Assembly: GCA_003952965.2 (NCBI GenBank)
Contig: CM025852.1
Location: 13,096,597-13,160,596 of the forward strand
DNA: 64,000 nucleotides
Reading direction: 5' to 3'
Source of the DNA: Morella rubra
Lineage: Eukaryota; Streptophyta; Magnoliopsida; Fagales; Myricaceae
Below are positions 46,559 to 59,870 of this stretch, one piece after another. Below the pieces are notes generated by a model, which searched no databases, was not told where the DNA came from, and saw only the letters and a program-made list of their open reading frames with translations. Numbering within the stretch: the stretch's first letter is position 1; each line of letters opens with the position of its first letter. The translations under genes were made by a program, and so were the position numbers.

Positions 46559-48464
46559 TGAGCAGTAATTCTATTGTGTAATATTTTGTAGATCATGATC
46601 AATGTAACTGGAACTTGTGAATGTTAACTTGGTGATCATTAACTTTGTCGTTGATTTTGCTGATCATTAATGCAGTAACTATTAGTCTCTTCTTAGAGAT
46701 TTGATGGTCATTAACTGTGTTATGAAAATGTAAAGTTTACTGCATTCAAAATAAATGCATGTTTACTGCCAAACTAGTTTCCTTCCAAACCAAGAATACT
46801 AAATTTTCCTACCAAACCAAGATTTAAGATTACCACATTCAAGATAAAGCCAAGTATCTTGAGACGTATTCAATATAAAGACACAAAACCATTAATGTCA
46901 AAACATCCATTGATCAAATAAATAATTAGCACATGTTTCTGTTTAACCACAACCCTATGCATCTCTTTACAATTCACAAGAACTACAAAGGAGTACTATT
47001 GACATAACACAAACTGAAAATAAACTGCCACCTTGTACATACAAACTGCTAGCACTATCAAAATACAATTATCCTCTTTCCTAAAAAATTACAACTTGTC
47101 AATACCATAACCAACAAACTGTCCAACCAACAAATTATCCAATCAACAATACACAAGAACTAAATATTTGCATTAAAGTAATCCAGAAAACAACTACATC
47201 TGCCATCGAGGTTTTTTCTCCTTGTCCTTCACATTTGCATGATTTGTACATGTATCATAAAGAATCTTTCCTTATCAAAGCCATATGACTCAGGGACTAA
47301 CTACTTCATCGTTGCTTGACATGGACGTGACATTGGCCAATAATACAGATCTTTTTGATATATAGTATAATATCTTACCTTGTACAATAATAAAGTGGCA
47401 ACAAATAATATTCTCAATAATACAGATCTTATCTTGTATACAAAAAGAAATAAACAAGGACAGAAGTAGTATTAACTAATTATTACCAATAAAGTTCCAA
47501 TAGAGTTCCCAATTTATATCTTCACTGAAGAATGTTGTTTGAGGAAGGACGAGCCACCATGTGCGACACTGGTTCCTAAGAAATCATAGAAAACACAATA
47601 AGAAAATCAAAAGAAATGAAACCGGGGACCACATGTTGTCGGCCAACACTATCAAGTTGCAATTTTAAACCCTTATCGCAGTTGGACCACCTTAGACACA
47701 TATAAATACCAACCTCAACAACCCATGAAATCAGTTTAGACCTAATCGATCCAACCACCACAAAACTCACACGACAGAGGAAATGAAAGTCGAAAGTCAA
47801 AGGTTTACAATTTTACCTATTTGTCTATGGCTCGCCTAAAAGGAAATCGGGGCAACAGAAGCAAATGGGAGGTTACCAGAGTCTGGCCAATGGAACGGGG
47901 GGACGGTGTCTTCTTCCAACTCCGTTTGGACAAGGAGCCGAATGTCTATTAAAGCCAATTTGAAAAAGCCTTAATTCAAGATACCCTAAATTGGTCGAAC
48001 TTAACATGGGCATTCGGAGTAACAGCACAAGGGGGCAAATTTCGTCTGTTTTAATGATAATTTTAGCCGGGGGCATGGATTGAAGAGTTCTGAAACTTAA
48101 ATATTTCAAATCGCCGTTTTTAAAATAGCGGGTACCGGATTAATCCAATAAATATGGGGCTAACTATGACTTTTCTCCAAATATAAAATATCAAACATAG
48201 AAATACCAAACGAAAAATATAATCATAAAGTCTAGTATAAACTGGAGACTAACAATGCATAAGTAAATAATAGCGAAAAACATAAGCGGAGAACAGTCTG
48301 AATCACAAACCAGAGACTAACAAAGAATATGTTAGAGACTAGTCTGAATCACGACGATGAGCTGACTCCTCGAGATCTTGTCCGATGGCATCACAAATAT
48401 GCTCCAACCACTGTCTATATTATCCACCCATTTGATGAGCGTCCAGAGTTGTATCGGAGCGGTA
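46559..48464. other. CACTA interior, no gene recognised
   Basis: AT-rich to 47800. At 47820-48130 there is a GC-richer stretch whose minus strand is partly open, but I recognise no domain. GATCATTAAC-type words repeat at 46630-46700. No TE ends were found. Confidence 0.4.
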
Positions 48465-48764
48465 CTAAGAGACTGATACAACTGGGACACGTGTTGTCAC
48501 TGAAGTCAGTTCGTTCTGCATAGCAATCACCTCCTCCCTCAGATCCCTCTTCGTCAGATTAAAATTATTCTCTAGAGTGGTCAAGTAGGTATAGAGACCC
48601 ATGCACAACATATGCGTCGACTCCACCATCGTCCGGATACTCTCTCTCAACTCCACTATCATAGCGTCCAACCAAGCTGGTCGATTTGTCTGTGCCCCAA
48701 CCTTGGTGATACTTTTCTGAATTATCCATGCCCAACCTAACAAAAACCGTTCAAACGTCAGCAT
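48465..48764 (-). pseudogene. Unrecognised helical ORF near the CACTA right end
   Basis: The 99-codon frame is rich in helix formers ('LREEVIAMQNELTSV', 'VELRESIRTMVEST') and resembles the coiled-coil end of the plant transposon protein relic at 43160-43400. It has no known catalytic motif. It could be a fragment of a CACTA accessory gene. Confidence 0.35.
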
Positions 48765-48779
48765 AAACTGTTTGCACAG

Positions 48780-49687
48780 CCGTCAAACAGAAACTTTTCT
48801 ATTTACAATGTGTCCAAACGAAGTATAATCTGTCCGGACAGTCTAGATAAAATGTCCGAATGGTGCTTCAATGAACACAAAGGAAACAGCCTTATTATGC
48901 ACCAAAAAATAATAAAAATGCATGAAATTAAAAAACAAAGGCACGAAGAAGGTATTACCTGAAGTTATAAGTACAGATCTCAAAATAAAGACCAAATATG
49001 GTGAAAATATTTGAGAGAAAAGATAGTGAAAATGTGATTTTGACAAGTCTTGTAAGTTTTATGTTACAAGCTAGACATCCGCACGGCTATGATAGGTGTC
49101 CAGACGGTTCTCAACTATTAGATTCACACGTGACCCAATCAAATTCAACCTCATTAACTATGGCATATTCGAAAATCTTCCAAAACTTACCTCTGTCCGA
49201 ATGGGGTGTTGTTTGTCTGGACGGTTTCGACATCATGTGTGTGAAATATTACAACATGGAACCATACAATTCGCTGAAGAAGTATTCATACATATGCGGA
49301 CATCTTTTTAGCATCCAGACATTTGTATTTTTTCCACATTGGAATGTTTATCAATACGTACGGACGGTAATGAGTATTCATGACGATTTTGAATGCGTAA
49401 TTAAGTGCTAACAATCATTATTGGTTAGATAAAGTCGGTTCGGACGTTGTCAAAAAATCGTCTGGACAGACTTGACAAATTTGTGACGATTCTAATCGTT
49501 ACTCAGTTACAATGATTTGTATTTTGTCATCTAGATAAACATCCAAATCGTGTAGTTATCCGTCCGGACGGAAATTAACTATTTCGTCATACCACAAATA
49601 CGTCCATATGACATTTGGACCTATTCAAACAGAATTGGCATTCCTGGATGATTTTGGGTGACACAATTATTGTATTTTCTTGTAGTG
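48780..49687. repeat. CACTA right subterminal region
   Basis: Words like GTCCGGAC appear at high density: CTGTCCGGACAGTC (near 48832), TGTCCAGACGG (near 49100), CTGTCCGAATGG, GTCTGGACGG, TACGGACGG, GGTTCGGACG, CGTCTGGACAG and CCGTCCGGACGG (49562-49573). GGGTGACACAAT and the terminus TTTCTTGTAGTG follow. This mirrors the left subterminal region. Confidence 0.75.
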
Positions 49688-49995
49688 ATTAGATGATTTA
49701 CTTATAACATCAATTTCTATTAATATGTTTTTTTATTACCTCTTCATGTAGAATAGAGCATTTGATTGTAATGCCTTGGTTGTAAACAAAAAGGAATATC
49801 AATTTGTTGGCCGACTACAAAGGGTACAGAAAACCCAATCAGTAGCTTTGGTTTTTTCTATTGAACATTTTTTGTGGGTTGAACAACTAATGTTGGCTAG
49901 TTGTTGCATAACCTATACAACTCATATTTCTCATCTTCCATCACTATCAGTGGAGCTCACGGTTTGTGCTATGTTATTGTGAAATGATAGCATCG

Positions 49996-50363
49996 CTAAA
50001 GATTTAATGGACAAACTCTAATCCTGGAAGACGTTTCTTTGGGTGCACGAAGTGGAACGGAATATCTGTAAGTTAGCAATTTATTTTATTTATCTATGTT
50101 TATGGTTAGAATTGGTCAACCATGTCATGCAGTTTTTTAATTACCCACCTTCTTGCATTTGTTAATAGAAAAACAGGTTGTGCAACTTCTTTTCTTGGTA
50201 TGATCCTCACACTTGCCCCTGTGGGATGGAGGTTGGGCTATTGCTGACGAAGAAGATAAATGCTCTGTAAATCGAGGTTTCAAAGCTAGAGATTACTATC
50301 AAAAGGCTGAAATATATGTTGGGGCTCTTTTGGATTACCATTGCTGTCATGTGTTTGCTTTGA
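49996..50363 (+). pseudogene. GRF zinc-finger protein gene, 3' half, just right of the CACTA
   Basis: The upstream piece encodes 'WTNSNPGRRFFGCTKWNGI' (50008-50067), the signature of a GRF zinc finger. A GT donor follows at 50068 and an AG at 50176. The next exon gives 'CNFFSWYDPHTCPCGMEVG', then a coiled coil ('EVSKLEITIKRLK') and a membrane-like end ('MLGLFWITIAVMCLL') before the stop at 50361-50363. One in-frame stop (TAA after 'KKINAL') and a phase mismatch at the intron are seen as read. The first zinc ligands are not next to it; a candidate lies at 22786 on the far side of the CACTA. Confidence 0.68.
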
Positions 50364-50457
50364 GTGAAGAGCACAACGGTGTAATCCACTTTAAAGATCT
50401 TCTATGTTATTAAGGTTAGATTGTTGTGAATTGTGTTAGTCAGTGGGTATGTAAAGA
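50364..50457 (+). other. GRF gene 3' flank, first repeat unit
   Basis: TTGTTGTGAATTGTGTTAG followed by TCAGTGGGTATGTAAAG ends here. Very similar units resume at 61217-61310 after the intervening LTR element, so both lie in one ancestral region. Confidence 0.6.
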
Positions 50458-51020
50458 TGTAATACCCCATCTTGATTAAATATTATTTATTAATATTTTA
50501 AGGCTAATTTTGAGATTTTGTAATAAATTAAAATATTTTAATGCAAAAAATAATTTTATAAATTTTCTATTGATATCTTTTCTTATTAAATTAAATCGAG
50601 GTGTTTTATGTGGTTCTTTGAGTTAGTAAATAAGATTTGAAGAGTACAAAAGATTATGGTTAAAACTTCTTATAGATAAAGATCAGATTAAATTTTCCTA
50701 AGTCCTCGAATTTGTAAATTTGTGGGCTTAAGTTATTTAATTTTTATTTAATCACTATTATCTTTTGTTACTTTTATCCTTGATTAGTAGATAAAATAGG
50801 TTTAGAGCTTGATTGAATTATGGAGTTTGGTGGGATGATATTCATTAATGGATTAAGGCTTGAACTGAATTTTGGGCCTAATGGACTTTGAAGAGATCAG
50901 ATTAGGGGTTGGATATGTGGGCCTTGTGCTGGACTTGAGAATGCAATTAATTGGGCTTTACACATAAATGAGGTGGGCTGGAGGTTTAGTTTGTCTAGCC
51001 CAAGCCGTTACAGACAATTG

Positions 51021-51024
<4 letters not shown>

Positions 51025-51060
<36 letters not shown>

Positions 51061-51085
51061 CAGACAGACAGAGAGAGAGAGAGAG
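51025..51085. repeat. GA/GACA microsatellite
   Basis: About 16 GA units are followed by TAGACAGACAGACA and a further run of GA. Purine-rich text continues to about 51200 (AAGAAGAAAAGAAG). Confidence 0.9.
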
Positions 51086-53946
51086 ACAAAGAACTGTGGA
51101 GCTCAAAGGAGACTGAAATAGAGGAGGAAAAAAGGGGAGCTCGTCAAAGAAGAAAAGAAGAAAGAAGAGAAGAAGAGGAAGAGGAGCAAAGAGAATATGG
51201 TTGCTGTCGAGGGATGAGAGGTCCTGATCAAGCTAGAGAAGCTAATAAGAGCAAAGGTAAGGGGGTTAGATGTATTGATTTAGAGTTAAAGGGGGATCCG
51301 TGAGCCATGTCGGGTGTTTGATTTTGCACAGAAATTCCGTTCTTCGTGTATGTTGGATTCGATGAAAATTTTCGAGTGTAGGAAGACATGCGTGGTTAGT
51401 TTTTGGGTTAAAGTTTAAAAGGAAAACATTGATGTGCCATGGATGTTTGATGAAAAGTCTGAAAGGAAAAGAAGAGTTAATTTCTTCTACAGTTTTGAGC
51501 AAGGTAACAGTAAATGAAGTTAATCCTTAAACAGAATATGGAGGACACCGTTTATAACATTAAAGAGTTATATAATTGTTGTCAATTTTGATTTCAATTT
51601 TGCACGTGGTTTATATGGTTGTTGTGTAGTCATAGTCCGTTTGAAACACTGGAAGTTAAGAGTAGTTAGTGGCATGCATTGTGTGTTGTGTGGTGAAAAG
51701 ATGGAAAAAAATGGAAAATATCATTTGCGTGTGGTTGATTTACTAGATTTCATATATGCAGATATTGGGTTTTGAGAGTTAAACTTTGAAACCACATTGG
51801 ATGATGTATTTTCATTTGTGGATGTAACCAATGATGCATCCATAGCTTTTAATTGGTTGATTTGGACATACTGTATAAAGTGGTGTGCTGTATCGAAATG
51901 GGGGCTGAGTTATTTAATGAATTGAGGTTGTGTTTTGTCCTGCATGATAGATTAATCACTCATTTTTATGCTATAAAAAAAAGGCACAGGTTATGAGTAT
52001 AAATGGTTAGACAAATAGATATCGAATTTGATAATAAAAGTTAAGATCACGACTTGGATTGTTGTAGCAAATATTAGAATTTTGCAAAAAAAAAAAACAG
52101 AGTATAACTTGTTGGATTCATTATATCCCTTGTGATAACCGAAAAGATAATTTTTTTTTTTTTTGTTAATATTAGTCATGTTGCCATGATGCATTAAAAA
52201 GGTAGAAATGGGTATGTTATAACATGTAAATGGGGAAGCTATAAGGTAAGGGCTATGGTAAACCAATTGCATGTTTCTGACGTTTAACATTTCTGAAGAA
52301 AATTGTATACGAAAGTAAATAGACATTTTGCTACAAATTTGAAGTTGAAACTTGTGGAGAGAATTTGATTTATTTGCTATTGTGTTAGGTAGAAATTAGA
52401 GAGATTCACTATGAATTAGAACTCAATTAGTAAGAAAAAAGATATCCAAAGTTTTGCTATAGTTGCGGGAAAATTCGTTAGAGCTAGAAAATAACTTTTC
52501 ACTATAGAATTTATTAATTGTCTTCTTTATTCTGTATTGATGTTATTGGATATGAATTTGAAAAGCTATGGTTGGTACTAGGAGTTTTAATGGGATTGAC
52601 ATGAACAGGTAGAAAGATTAATAGACAACTACTTGAAGAATATATAATAAAGTGTTATAATTAAAGAGAAAACGTTAATGTAGTGCATACTAAAATTGGT
52701 TTCTACATAAAAGTTAAAGAAAGAGTAAAAAGAGTTATTTTGTGAACTATTGCGGAGAAATTGTTGGTATATGATCAGATATTCTTCTCCTGATTTGTGT
52801 TGGACTTAAAGGAAATTACAGCATCAAGTAATTGCTTGATTGTCTCTTTTTATCATCTAGGTTAATTTCTTTTTTGATTACTTGGCATGAACATGAAGGT
52901 AACCCATTAGACATGCAAATGCCGAATATTTGATGAGATTATAATGCATTATTTATTTGAAATAAAAATGTATTGATTGACATATCCATTTCATTCAAGG
53001 CATGAACATTGAGAGAAAATGTGTTATGGATGGAAATACTGTGAGTAAAGTAATGTGGCTTTTACTGAGCTTTTACTGAGATAATCCTGATTTTATTGAA
53101 TGAGATATTAACGTGATGGTACCGATCACTTTGGAGGGGACGTGCAACCACCACTGGCGGGGTCAGTGGGTGGCCTCCTCTAGGCAGGAAGCAGTGGAAT
53201 GGTTTGCCTCGAATTCATCCTGGTGTGTGAGTTAGCACAAGACTATCTAATGTGAACATCGTCAAGAATAACGAGACCCAACAACGAATAGGGAACCCAA
53301 TATCGTTCTAGGACAGATTCGAATGGAAGACCTCGACCCGTTGTTTATCAAAACAAGAACCTTGGTATAAGGAAGACGCCACAAACGGTGGTGGAAACTC
53401 CGTTTGATAAGTTGAGATGAACGCCACAGGAAATCCCGATAAGTTCAAGAAGTTCTTCAAAGAACCAAAGAGAAATACTCTCACAATTTTGTAAAAATGA
53501 AGGTCTGCGTTTTCATTGCTTAGGCACCTATATATAGGTCGGCCATTACAAGGAGAAAACCCTAGCACAAATCACCTAATTAAGGAATAAATCCTACTCG
53601 CCTAAAAGATAACAAGGCAACAAAAATAACAAGGAAATAAAGCCTAACACGCTTAAAAAAAACACAACTAAAAAGGCAATAAAAGTTGGCCTACCTAAAA
53701 AGAATCCGAACAAAATGGCGCCTAAACAGCCATAGAATCCGAACCAAAAAAGGGAAGAAAAGGGCGCCTAATTGAGCCTCCTTAAAGTGGCGCCTAATTG
53801 AGTCTTCTAGAATATTGTCTTGCCAATTTGAGCTTAGCCTTAACCGGATCCTTCTAGAACTTGAATCATGTTGACAATCCTTTGTTGTTCACGTGGATCA
53901 TGCTCAATGGGCCTCCACGCATTTGCTTGAGCCCATGCCTCTTGAA

Positions 53947-56908
53947 TTAGACCGTTGAGTACATCTTTAAACTTCTTGGCTTGTGCCTCGTAACCGGCCC
54001 AATTGGGACTTGATTGAAATCCTTCGAAGCGGTGCCTTGATTTCCATCATTCCCCTCCTCTTGAAAAGGATTTGCTCTCAAATCATCACCTACATCAAAA
54101 GGACTCAAATCAGTAGCATTAAAAGTGGCACTGACATTGTACTCACCAGGTAAATCTAGCTTGTAAGCATCGCCTCGTGGGAGCAATTTGGAACGTCTTT
54201 TCGCTGGAAATCTCTCTTTCCTCATATGCAGCCAAACCCAATCTCCGGGTTCAAAAACATCTTGTGACGTCCCTTGTTGGCATGTTTTGCATACTGCTCC
54301 GTTCGTCGCTCAATGTTGAGTCTTGCTTTCTCATGAATCTGCTTAACAAAGTCAGCTTTCTTTTTGCCATCTAAATTAACATGCTCAGTCAAAGGCAAAG
54401 GAGATAAATCCAATGGAGTTAAAGGATTAAACCCATATACAATTTCAAATGGCGAAAATTTAGTAGCAGAATGAACAGCTCTATTATAAGCAAACTCAAC
54501 ATGTGGTAAACAGTCTTCCCATATTTTGATGTTCTTTAGAATGATCGCTCTCAATAAAGTAGACAAAGTCCTATTTACGACTTCAGTTTGACCATCAGTT
54601 TGTGGATGACAAGTAGTGGAAAACAATAGCTTAGTACCTAACTTACACCACAAAGTTTTCCAAAAATAGCTCAAGAACTTAGCATCTCTATCCGAAACAA
54701 TTGTCCTAGGCATGCCATGTAATCTCACAATCTCTCTAAAGAACAAATCAGCAACATGCGAAGCGTCATCCGTTTTGTGACATGGAATAAAATGTGCCAT
54801 CTTAGAAAATCTATCCACAACCACAAAAATTGAATCTCTTCCACGTTTAGTCCTAGGAAATCCTAACACAAAATCCATGGAAATATCAATCCAAGGCTCA
54901 CTAGGAATTGGTAAAGGAGTATACAAACCGTGGGCTGCACTTTGGATTTAGCTTGCTTACATGTGACACATCTACCACAAATTCGTTCAACATCTCGTTT
55001 CATGTGAGGCCAATAGAAGTGTTCTTGCAAAATAGCTAAAGCCTTTGCAACTCCAAAATGTCCCATTAATCCCCCACCATGAGATTCCTGCACTAATAAC
55101 TCCCTCAAAGAACAATTAGGCACGCATAGCTTATTCTCTCAAAATAGGAATCCATCAAGCCTAAAGAACTTACCACATGCGGTTTTCTCACAAGCCCTAT
55201 ATTCCTCACAAAATTTGTGGTCATCAGCGTATAAAGTTTTAATATGCTCAAAACCAAGCAATTTTGCATCAAGTGTGGAAAGTAATGCATACTTGCGAGA
55301 AAGTGCATCAGCGACCACATTCTCCTTACCTTGCTTATACTGAATGACGTATGGAAACGTTTCAATGAATTCCACCCAACGCGCATGCCTTTTGTTTAGC
55401 TTGTGTTGGCCCTTCAAGTGTTTCAAGGACTCATGATCGGTGTGAATCACGAACTCCTTAGGCCATAGGTAGTGCTGCCACGTCTCTAAAGCTCGAACCA
55501 ATGCATACAACTCCTTATCATTAGTTTCTTGTTGAAGTAAGCAATTGGTCGTCCTTCCTGCATAAGAACTGCGCCTATACCAATATGTGAAGCATCACAT
55601 TCAACTTCAAACGTTTTAGAAAAGTTAGGTAAAGATAATAAAGGGGCATTAGTCAGCTTCTTTTTGGTTAATTGAAACGCCTTCTCTTGTTCCTCTCCCC
55701 ATCGAAATCCAACGTTCTTCTTGATCGCTTCGGTAAGTGGTGCGGCTATGCTACTAAAGTCCTTCACGAACCGCCAGTAAAAACTAGCAAGTCCATGAAA
55801 ACTACGAACATTACCTACACTTGTGGGACTCGACCACTCTTGGATTGCACGTACCTTCTCTTCATCAACCTGTATACCTTGGGCACTAACAACAAATCCC
55901 AAAAATACAAGCTTATCGGTGTAAAAAGTACACTTTTTCATATTAGCAAACAACTTTTCTTTCCTAAGCACATCTAAAACAGATTTCAAATGTACTACAT
56001 GATTGTCCACGTTTTTGCTATAAATGAGTATATCATCAAAGTAAACAACAACGAATCTACCTATAAATGCACGCAAAACATGGTTCATAAGTCTCATAAA
56101 AGTGCTCGGAGCGTTAGTCAATCCAAAAGGCATAACTAACCATTCATACAAACCATATTTTGTTTTAAAGCAGTTTTCCATTCATCTCCTTCTTTTATCC
56201 TAATTTGATGATAACCACTCTTTAAATTAATCTTAGAAAATATGCAAGAACCATGCAGCTCATCTAACATATCATCTAAGCATGGGATAGGATGACGATA
56301 CTTTACCGTTATGTTGTTGATGGCTCGGCAATCAACGCACATTCTCCACGTCCCATCCTTCTTAGGTACAAGTAAAACCGGGACCGCACATGGGCTCATG
56401 CTCTCCCTCACGTGCCCTTTCTCCAACAACTCACTTACTTGTCGTTGAAGCTCCTTTGTCTCCTTGGGATTGCTCCTATAAGCTGGTCGGTTTGGAATTG
56501 TTGCACCGGAACAAAATCGATTTGATGTTCAATCCCTCGGATTGGAGGTAACCCATGTGGTGTTTCCTCAGGGAAGACATCCTCATACTCCTGCAAAAGA
56601 GAAACAATAGAACTAGGCAAAACAAGGTCAAGTTCGTTAGTGTTTAAAAATGCCTCTTTGTATAAAAGTACAATCATCGGCTGATTTGAAAGATTTGCTC
56701 GCTTGATCTTACTCACTTTTGCATAGAAATTCTTTTGTTTTCTCTCTGATTTTCTCTCAATGGCTGAACCTTGATTTTCTTTTTCTCTCTCTTTTTTTTC
56801 GGCCTCTCTCGGACTTTCACTCTTTTTCTTTTGTTCACTCTCTCTCTGATTTTCACTCTTTTTCTTTTTTTCACTCTCCTTTTGCAATCTCACTTGATCC
56901 TCATACAC
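53947..56908 (-). mobile_element. Gypsy pol region (fossil part)
   Basis: In order on the minus strand there is a lysine/glutamate-rich linker ('KESEKKKKSENQRE'), '[20 protein letters not shown]', and the reverse transcriptase ('[19 protein letters not shown]', '[20 protein letters not shown]', '[13 protein letters not shown]'). RNase H follows ('[16 protein letters not shown]', '[13 protein letters not shown]'), then an integrase zinc region and core ('[20 protein letters not shown]', '[20 protein letters not shown]') and the tail 'DAYKLDLPGEYNVSATFN'. These are typical of plant Ty3/Gypsy chromovirus-like elements. Broken. Confidence 0.9.
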
Positions 56909-57591
56909 TTGCTCACTCTCCTTTTACAATCTTACGTTTCTTTGTTTCTTCTCTAGTCTCTCACATACCCAGTCTACCTGAATTTCTTTACCCCTTCTGT
57001 TCAATCTTTGTTTGTGATAGTTCATGTCTAAAGTATTGTTCTAGTCTCACATACTTTAGTTACTTCGAGATCTTGTTCTATTGTTATCAAAAGATAGTTG
57101 CTGATCATCAACAACAAAACAAAAGGAAAGAGACTAAAAAAAAAAAAAAGAGTCCAACAAAATTTTTTTTTGTTTGTTTCCATATATTGTGGTTTCAGTT
57201 AGTCCAAAAATCACCTTACCCCCAAAGCAAATATTTTTATTCTCGTGGAATATTCTGCTATTCCGTGTTTCCGAAAATTCCAATCAATCGTGTTCCTTAT
57301 ATTCTTGCTTTCCTGATATTCTTTATCTTCTTGCTTTACCTGAAATTCCTTGATGAGTTCTTGGTGAATTATTGCTGGAAATTTTTGAGTTGTTTGTTTA
57401 GTTTCAAAAGAACCGCAAGAGAATTACCGAGTGGAAAAAGGCAAGAGTGGTGAGAACATTAGAGGGTAAAATCCGTGTATTATTTTGAGTGAAACACGAG
57501 TGAAGAGTGATCCACATCCTTGAGTATAAACACGTAAGGGAGAGAATTGTGAGGTCCTTTTTCTTTCTAACTTTGTTTTTTTGCAGCAACC

Positions 57592-59135
57592 ATGTCTCAC
57601 AACAGTGGTAAGAGCGTGTTCGACGATGCTACGACACTAGCTGACCCGAAGGTGTTTATGAAGGCCATGATGAGTGAGATGAGGCGTGTGATGAAGTCGG
57701 AAATGGAGCAAGTTCACGAACGGATAGATCAGATGGAGAATTCACTTAAGAAGCATCCCCAAAACGGCCCCAATTTCCGTAGACGGGAAAGAGTTCCACG
57801 GAGGGAGGATAGGGTGGAGGATGAAGAGCCTTATGGATCTGGTTTTGAGGAAAAAGGGGATCGGGATTCTGTTGTTGGTTATAGGCGACATGGAAGGCGG
57901 GTTAGAGAAGCTAGAATCGGGAAGATAACAACTTGGGTGGTATTAAGATGAAGATTCCGTCCTTTCAAGGTAGATCTGATCTTGAAGCATATCTTGAGTG
58001 GGAGAAGAAGATGGAGTTCATGTTTGATTGCCACAACTACTCCGAGATAAAGAAGGTAAAATTAGCCATGATTGAATTTTCTGAATATGCTATAACTTGG
58101 TGGGATCAGCTTGTGATAAATAGGAGGCGGAATAGAGAACGACCAATAGAGACGTTAGAGGATATGAAGACGGTGATGAAAAAGTGGTTTGTTCCAAGCT
58201 ATTACTATTGAGAGTTGTACAAAAAACTACAAGGTCTTAAACAAGGAAGCCGAAGTGTAGAAGATTACTACAAGGAGATGGAGATTGCCATGATCCGCAT
58301 AAATGTTGAGGAGGATAGAGAGGCTACAATGGCTAGATTTCTACATGGATTAAATCAAGAGATCCACGATAAGGTGGAGATGCAACATTATGTGGAGTTG
58401 GAAGATATGGTGCATATGGCTATCAAAGTGGAGCAACAATTCAAGAGAGGAATAGGACACGTGCAGGCCATAACTCCAGCTCTACCTCTTTCAAGCCGAG
58501 CTATACCAAGCAGCTGGACATGTCACAAACGTCCAAACCCGAGCCCAAGCCCGCGACCACCAGCCACGTTCCTCAAGGTAAAACGAAGCTTCTACCTCTA
58601 GGAATCGTGATATTAAATGTTTTAGATGTCAAGGCAGGGGACACATAGCAAATCAATGCCCAAACAAGTAAGTCATGGTGTTGAAGGACAATGGAGAAAT
58701 TGTGACCGATAGTGAAGAATCCGACACCGACGACATGCCACCATTGGAGGATGTTTCCGAGGAGGAATATTTAGCCCTAATGCATTGACCTTGGTGGCAA
58801 GGAGAGCTTTGAGCTTGCAAGCAAAAGGAGTTGATGAAGTACAGCGGGAGAACATCTTTCACAAAAGGTGCCACGTCAAAGACAAGGTATGTAGTGTGAT
58901 TATTGATGGTGCTAGTTGTACTAATGTTGCAAGCACAATCATGGTGGAAAAATTGGGATTGCCCATGTTGAAACACCCTAGGCCGTACAAGTTGCAATGG
59001 CTGAATGATAGTGGAGAGATAAGGGTGAACAAGCAAGTGTTAGTTGCTTTTCAAATCGGTAAGTACGAAGATGAAGTGTTGTGTGATGTAATACCGATGC
59101 AAGCGGGACACTTATTGCTAGGGCGTCCATGGTAG
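57592..59135 (+). mobile_element. Gypsy gag and protease region on the plus strand (fossil part)
   Basis: Gag core phrases are 'FQGRSDLEAYLEWEKKMEFM' and 'GLKQGSRSVEDYYKEMEIAM'. A CCHC knuckle lies near 58619-58660 and the aspartic protease near 58870-59135 ('SVIIDGASCTNVAS', 'GHLLLGRPW'). The region 56920-57590 upstream looks like the untranslated leader. Broken. Confidence 0.85.
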
Positions 59136-59168
59136 TTCGATAGATATGTGAAGTATGAAAACGTAAAA

Positions 59169-59870
59169 TTAGTCGTGATTGAATTTTCTGAATATGCTAT
59201 AACTTGGTGGGATCAGCTTGTGATAAATAGGAGGCGGAATAGAGAGCGACCAATAGAGACGTGGGAGAATATGAAGACGGTAATGAGAAAGCAGTTTGTA
59301 CTTGAAAAAAAGAAGAAGAAAGAAAGGAGTCCGAAAAAAAAAAAGAGTACAAAAGTCCGACAAAAAAAATTTTGCTTGCAAGCTCAAGGCTCTCCTCGCC
59401 ACCAATGTCAATGCATCAGGGGCTAAATATTCCTCCTCGAAAACATCCTCCAACGGCGGCATGTTGTTGGTGTCGGATTCTTCACTATCGATCACAATTT
59501 CACCATTGGCTTGCAACACTATGATTTGCTTGTTTGGACATTGACTTGCTATGTGTCCCCTACCTTGACATTTAAAACATTTAATATCACGATTCCTAGA
59601 GGTAGAAGCTTCGGTTTTACCTTGAGGAACGTGGTTGGTGGTCGCGGATTTGGGCTCAGGTTTGGACGTTTGTGACTTGTCCAACTGCTTGGTATAGCTC
59701 GGCTTTAAAGAGGTAGAATTGGAGTTATGGCCTGCACGTGTCCCACTCCCTCTCTTGAGTTGTTGCTCCACTTTGATAGCCATATGCACCATATCTTCCA
59801 ACTCCATATAATGCTGCATCTCCACCTTATCGTGGATGTCCCGATTTAATCCATGTAGAAATCTAGCCAT
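59169..59870 (-). mobile_element. Second Gypsy gag copy, facing the first (fossil part)
   Basis: The minus strand reads '[20 protein letters not shown]' and a CCHC knuckle '[14 protein letters not shown]' (near 59580-59540), parallel to the plus-strand copy at 58330-58660. Gypsy similarity ends near 59972. Confidence 0.85.

Larger units (their letters stand above)
23187..49687 (-). mobile_element. CACTA (En/Spm-type) transposon, 26.5 kb with nested inserts
   Basis: The left end is CACTACAAGAAAGTGCAC; the right end, reversed, is CACTACAAGAAAATACAA. The next shared phrase is TGTCACCCAAA on both sides. ATT flanks both ends (23184-23186, 49688-49690), the 3-bp duplication expected. Both usual genes are present as relics on the minus strand: tnp2/TNPD-like (41257 to 29516, interrupted) and Transposase_24/TNPA-like (25471 to about 24060). 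Subterminal regions carry many copies of words like GTCCGGACG. Nested inside are an hAT, a Copia element, a Tourist MITE, an LTR fragment and a GRF gene relic. Confidence 0.9.

Noticed and set aside
47873-48109. 78-codon minus-strand frame in a GC-rich patch
   Set aside because: No domain and no splice or start context that stands out.
56719-57453. 244-codon plus-strand frame rich in S, F and L
   Set aside because: It is the mirror of a repetitive charged linker of the Gypsy pol and of its leader; the low complexity explains its length.
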